DNA of 32,380 bases, from NCBI GenBank assembly GCA_902465495.1, contig CABQND010000021.1, positions 1-32,380 of the forward strand, written 5' to 3'. Shown in pieces: positions 32,347 to 32,380 of the stretch. Source of the DNA: an uncultured Eubacteriales bacterium (GTDB lineage Bacteria; Bacillota; Clostridia; Christensenellales; Borkfalkiaceae). The translations under genes were made by a program, and so were the position numbers. Every line of letters starts with the position of its first letter. The first letter of the stretch is position 1. The notes below the pieces were generated by a model. That model was given only the letters and a program-made list of their open reading frames with translations, did no database searches and was not told the origin of the DNA.

Positions 32347-32380
32347 ACCACCATTTTACCATAGAAGAGCGCTGTTGTCT
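32340..32380 (+). CDS. IS30-family transposase, N-terminal fragment
   Basis: Only the first 13 codons are in the window: MNYHHFTIEERCC, then a partial Leu codon. The pattern Y-x-H-F/L-T-I-E-E-R at the N-terminus is characteristic of IS30-family transposases, where it begins the helix-turn-helix that binds the element's ends. AAAGGAGATCTGT precedes the ATG, a strong ribosome-binding site. The DDE catalytic domain would lie to the right of the window. The fragment is cut by the window edge, with no sign of decay in the part seen. Confidence 0.8.
   Translation, partial: MNYHHFTIEERCC

Larger units (their letters stand above)
32240..32380 (+). mobile_element. Left end of an IS30-family insertion sequence (cut by the window end)
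   Basis: The transposase starting at 32340 identifies the element. The left boundary is not proven. It probably lies between the thrC terminator (ends 32225) and about 32250, where the A/T-rich stretch ATTATACTATTAAGTGCAAC begins; a terminal inverted repeat cannot be confirmed without the right end. An inverted repeat spans 32276-32346 over the transposase start (listed separately). Confidence 0.65.

Noticed and set aside
1..32380. tRNA or rRNA genes, CRISPR arrays, prophage or defence systems
   Set aside because: No direct-repeat arrays, rRNA-like stretches, tRNA-like cloverleaf sequences, or nuclease, toxin or phage proteins were seen in reading the sequence. A tRNAscan or CRISPR search would be decisive but could not be run.

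Overview
The window looks like chromosomal core from an anaerobic Clostridia-type member of the Bacillota (Firmicutes). Evidence: most promoters follow the TTGACA-17-TATAAT pattern, ribosome-binding sites are strong (GGAGG-type), and terminators are GC-rich hairpins followed by T-runs. Gene content also fits: zinc-type L31, a DUF1385 protein beside release factor 1, M29 aminopeptidases, NatAB- and MacB-like ABC exporters, and an isopropylmalate/homocitrate/Re-citrate-synthase-type enzyme. Base composition and codon use look even to the eye. The only clear mobile DNA is the start of an IS30-family element at the right edge. The species cannot be named from sequence alone.

Layout. 33-239 (-) is a small cysteine-rich membrane peptide. 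705-3846 (+) is an operon of an ECF transporter S component, type III pantothenate kinase (coaX), homoserine dehydrogenase (hom) and a cupin, closed by a terminator. 3902-4771 (+) is a RimK-like ATP-grasp ligase. 4965-7527 (+) is a complete polar amino-acid ABC importer (binding lipoprotein, permease, ATPase). 7688-10169 (+) is a tandem pair of M29 aminopeptidases. 10270-12565 (-) is an ABC-2-type exporter. 12711-14692 (+) holds an aldo/keto reductase, the dITP/XTP pyrophosphatase RdgB and a YfcE-like phosphodiesterase. 14782-18042 (-) is a 1086-residue fused ATPase/FtsX-type permease, divergent from a NatAB-type pair (18252-20194, +). 20327-23725 (-) holds a Cof-type HAD phosphatase, a cardiolipin synthase and a zinc-dehydrogenase-fold protein. 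24022-27268 (+) is a translation cluster: L31, a DUF1385-PrmC fusion and release factor 1. 27430-30030 (+) is an aspartate-type aminotransferase with an HMGL-family synthase. 30154-30561 (+) is a small P-loop ATPase. 30704-32191 (+) is threonine synthase. An IS30-family transposase starts at 32340.

How the parts work together. Three themes recur: aspartate-family amino acids (hom, aminotransferase, thrC), peptide and amino-acid supply (ABC importer, aminopeptidases), and translation termination (PrmC modifies the GGQ glutamine of the RF1 encoded next door). Convergent gene pairs are separated by long, near-symmetrical hairpins that can act as terminators in both directions.

No defence island, CRISPR array, prophage or biosynthetic cluster was found. 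The most unusual observations are: an amino-acid-binding lipoprotein that looks circularly permuted; an M29 paralogue with Phe in place of the conserved active-site Tyr; a dehydrogenase-fold protein that keeps its structural zinc site but lacks the catalytic one; the DUF1385-PrmC fusion; and an inverted repeat over the IS30 transposase start codon that could block translation of read-through transcripts.
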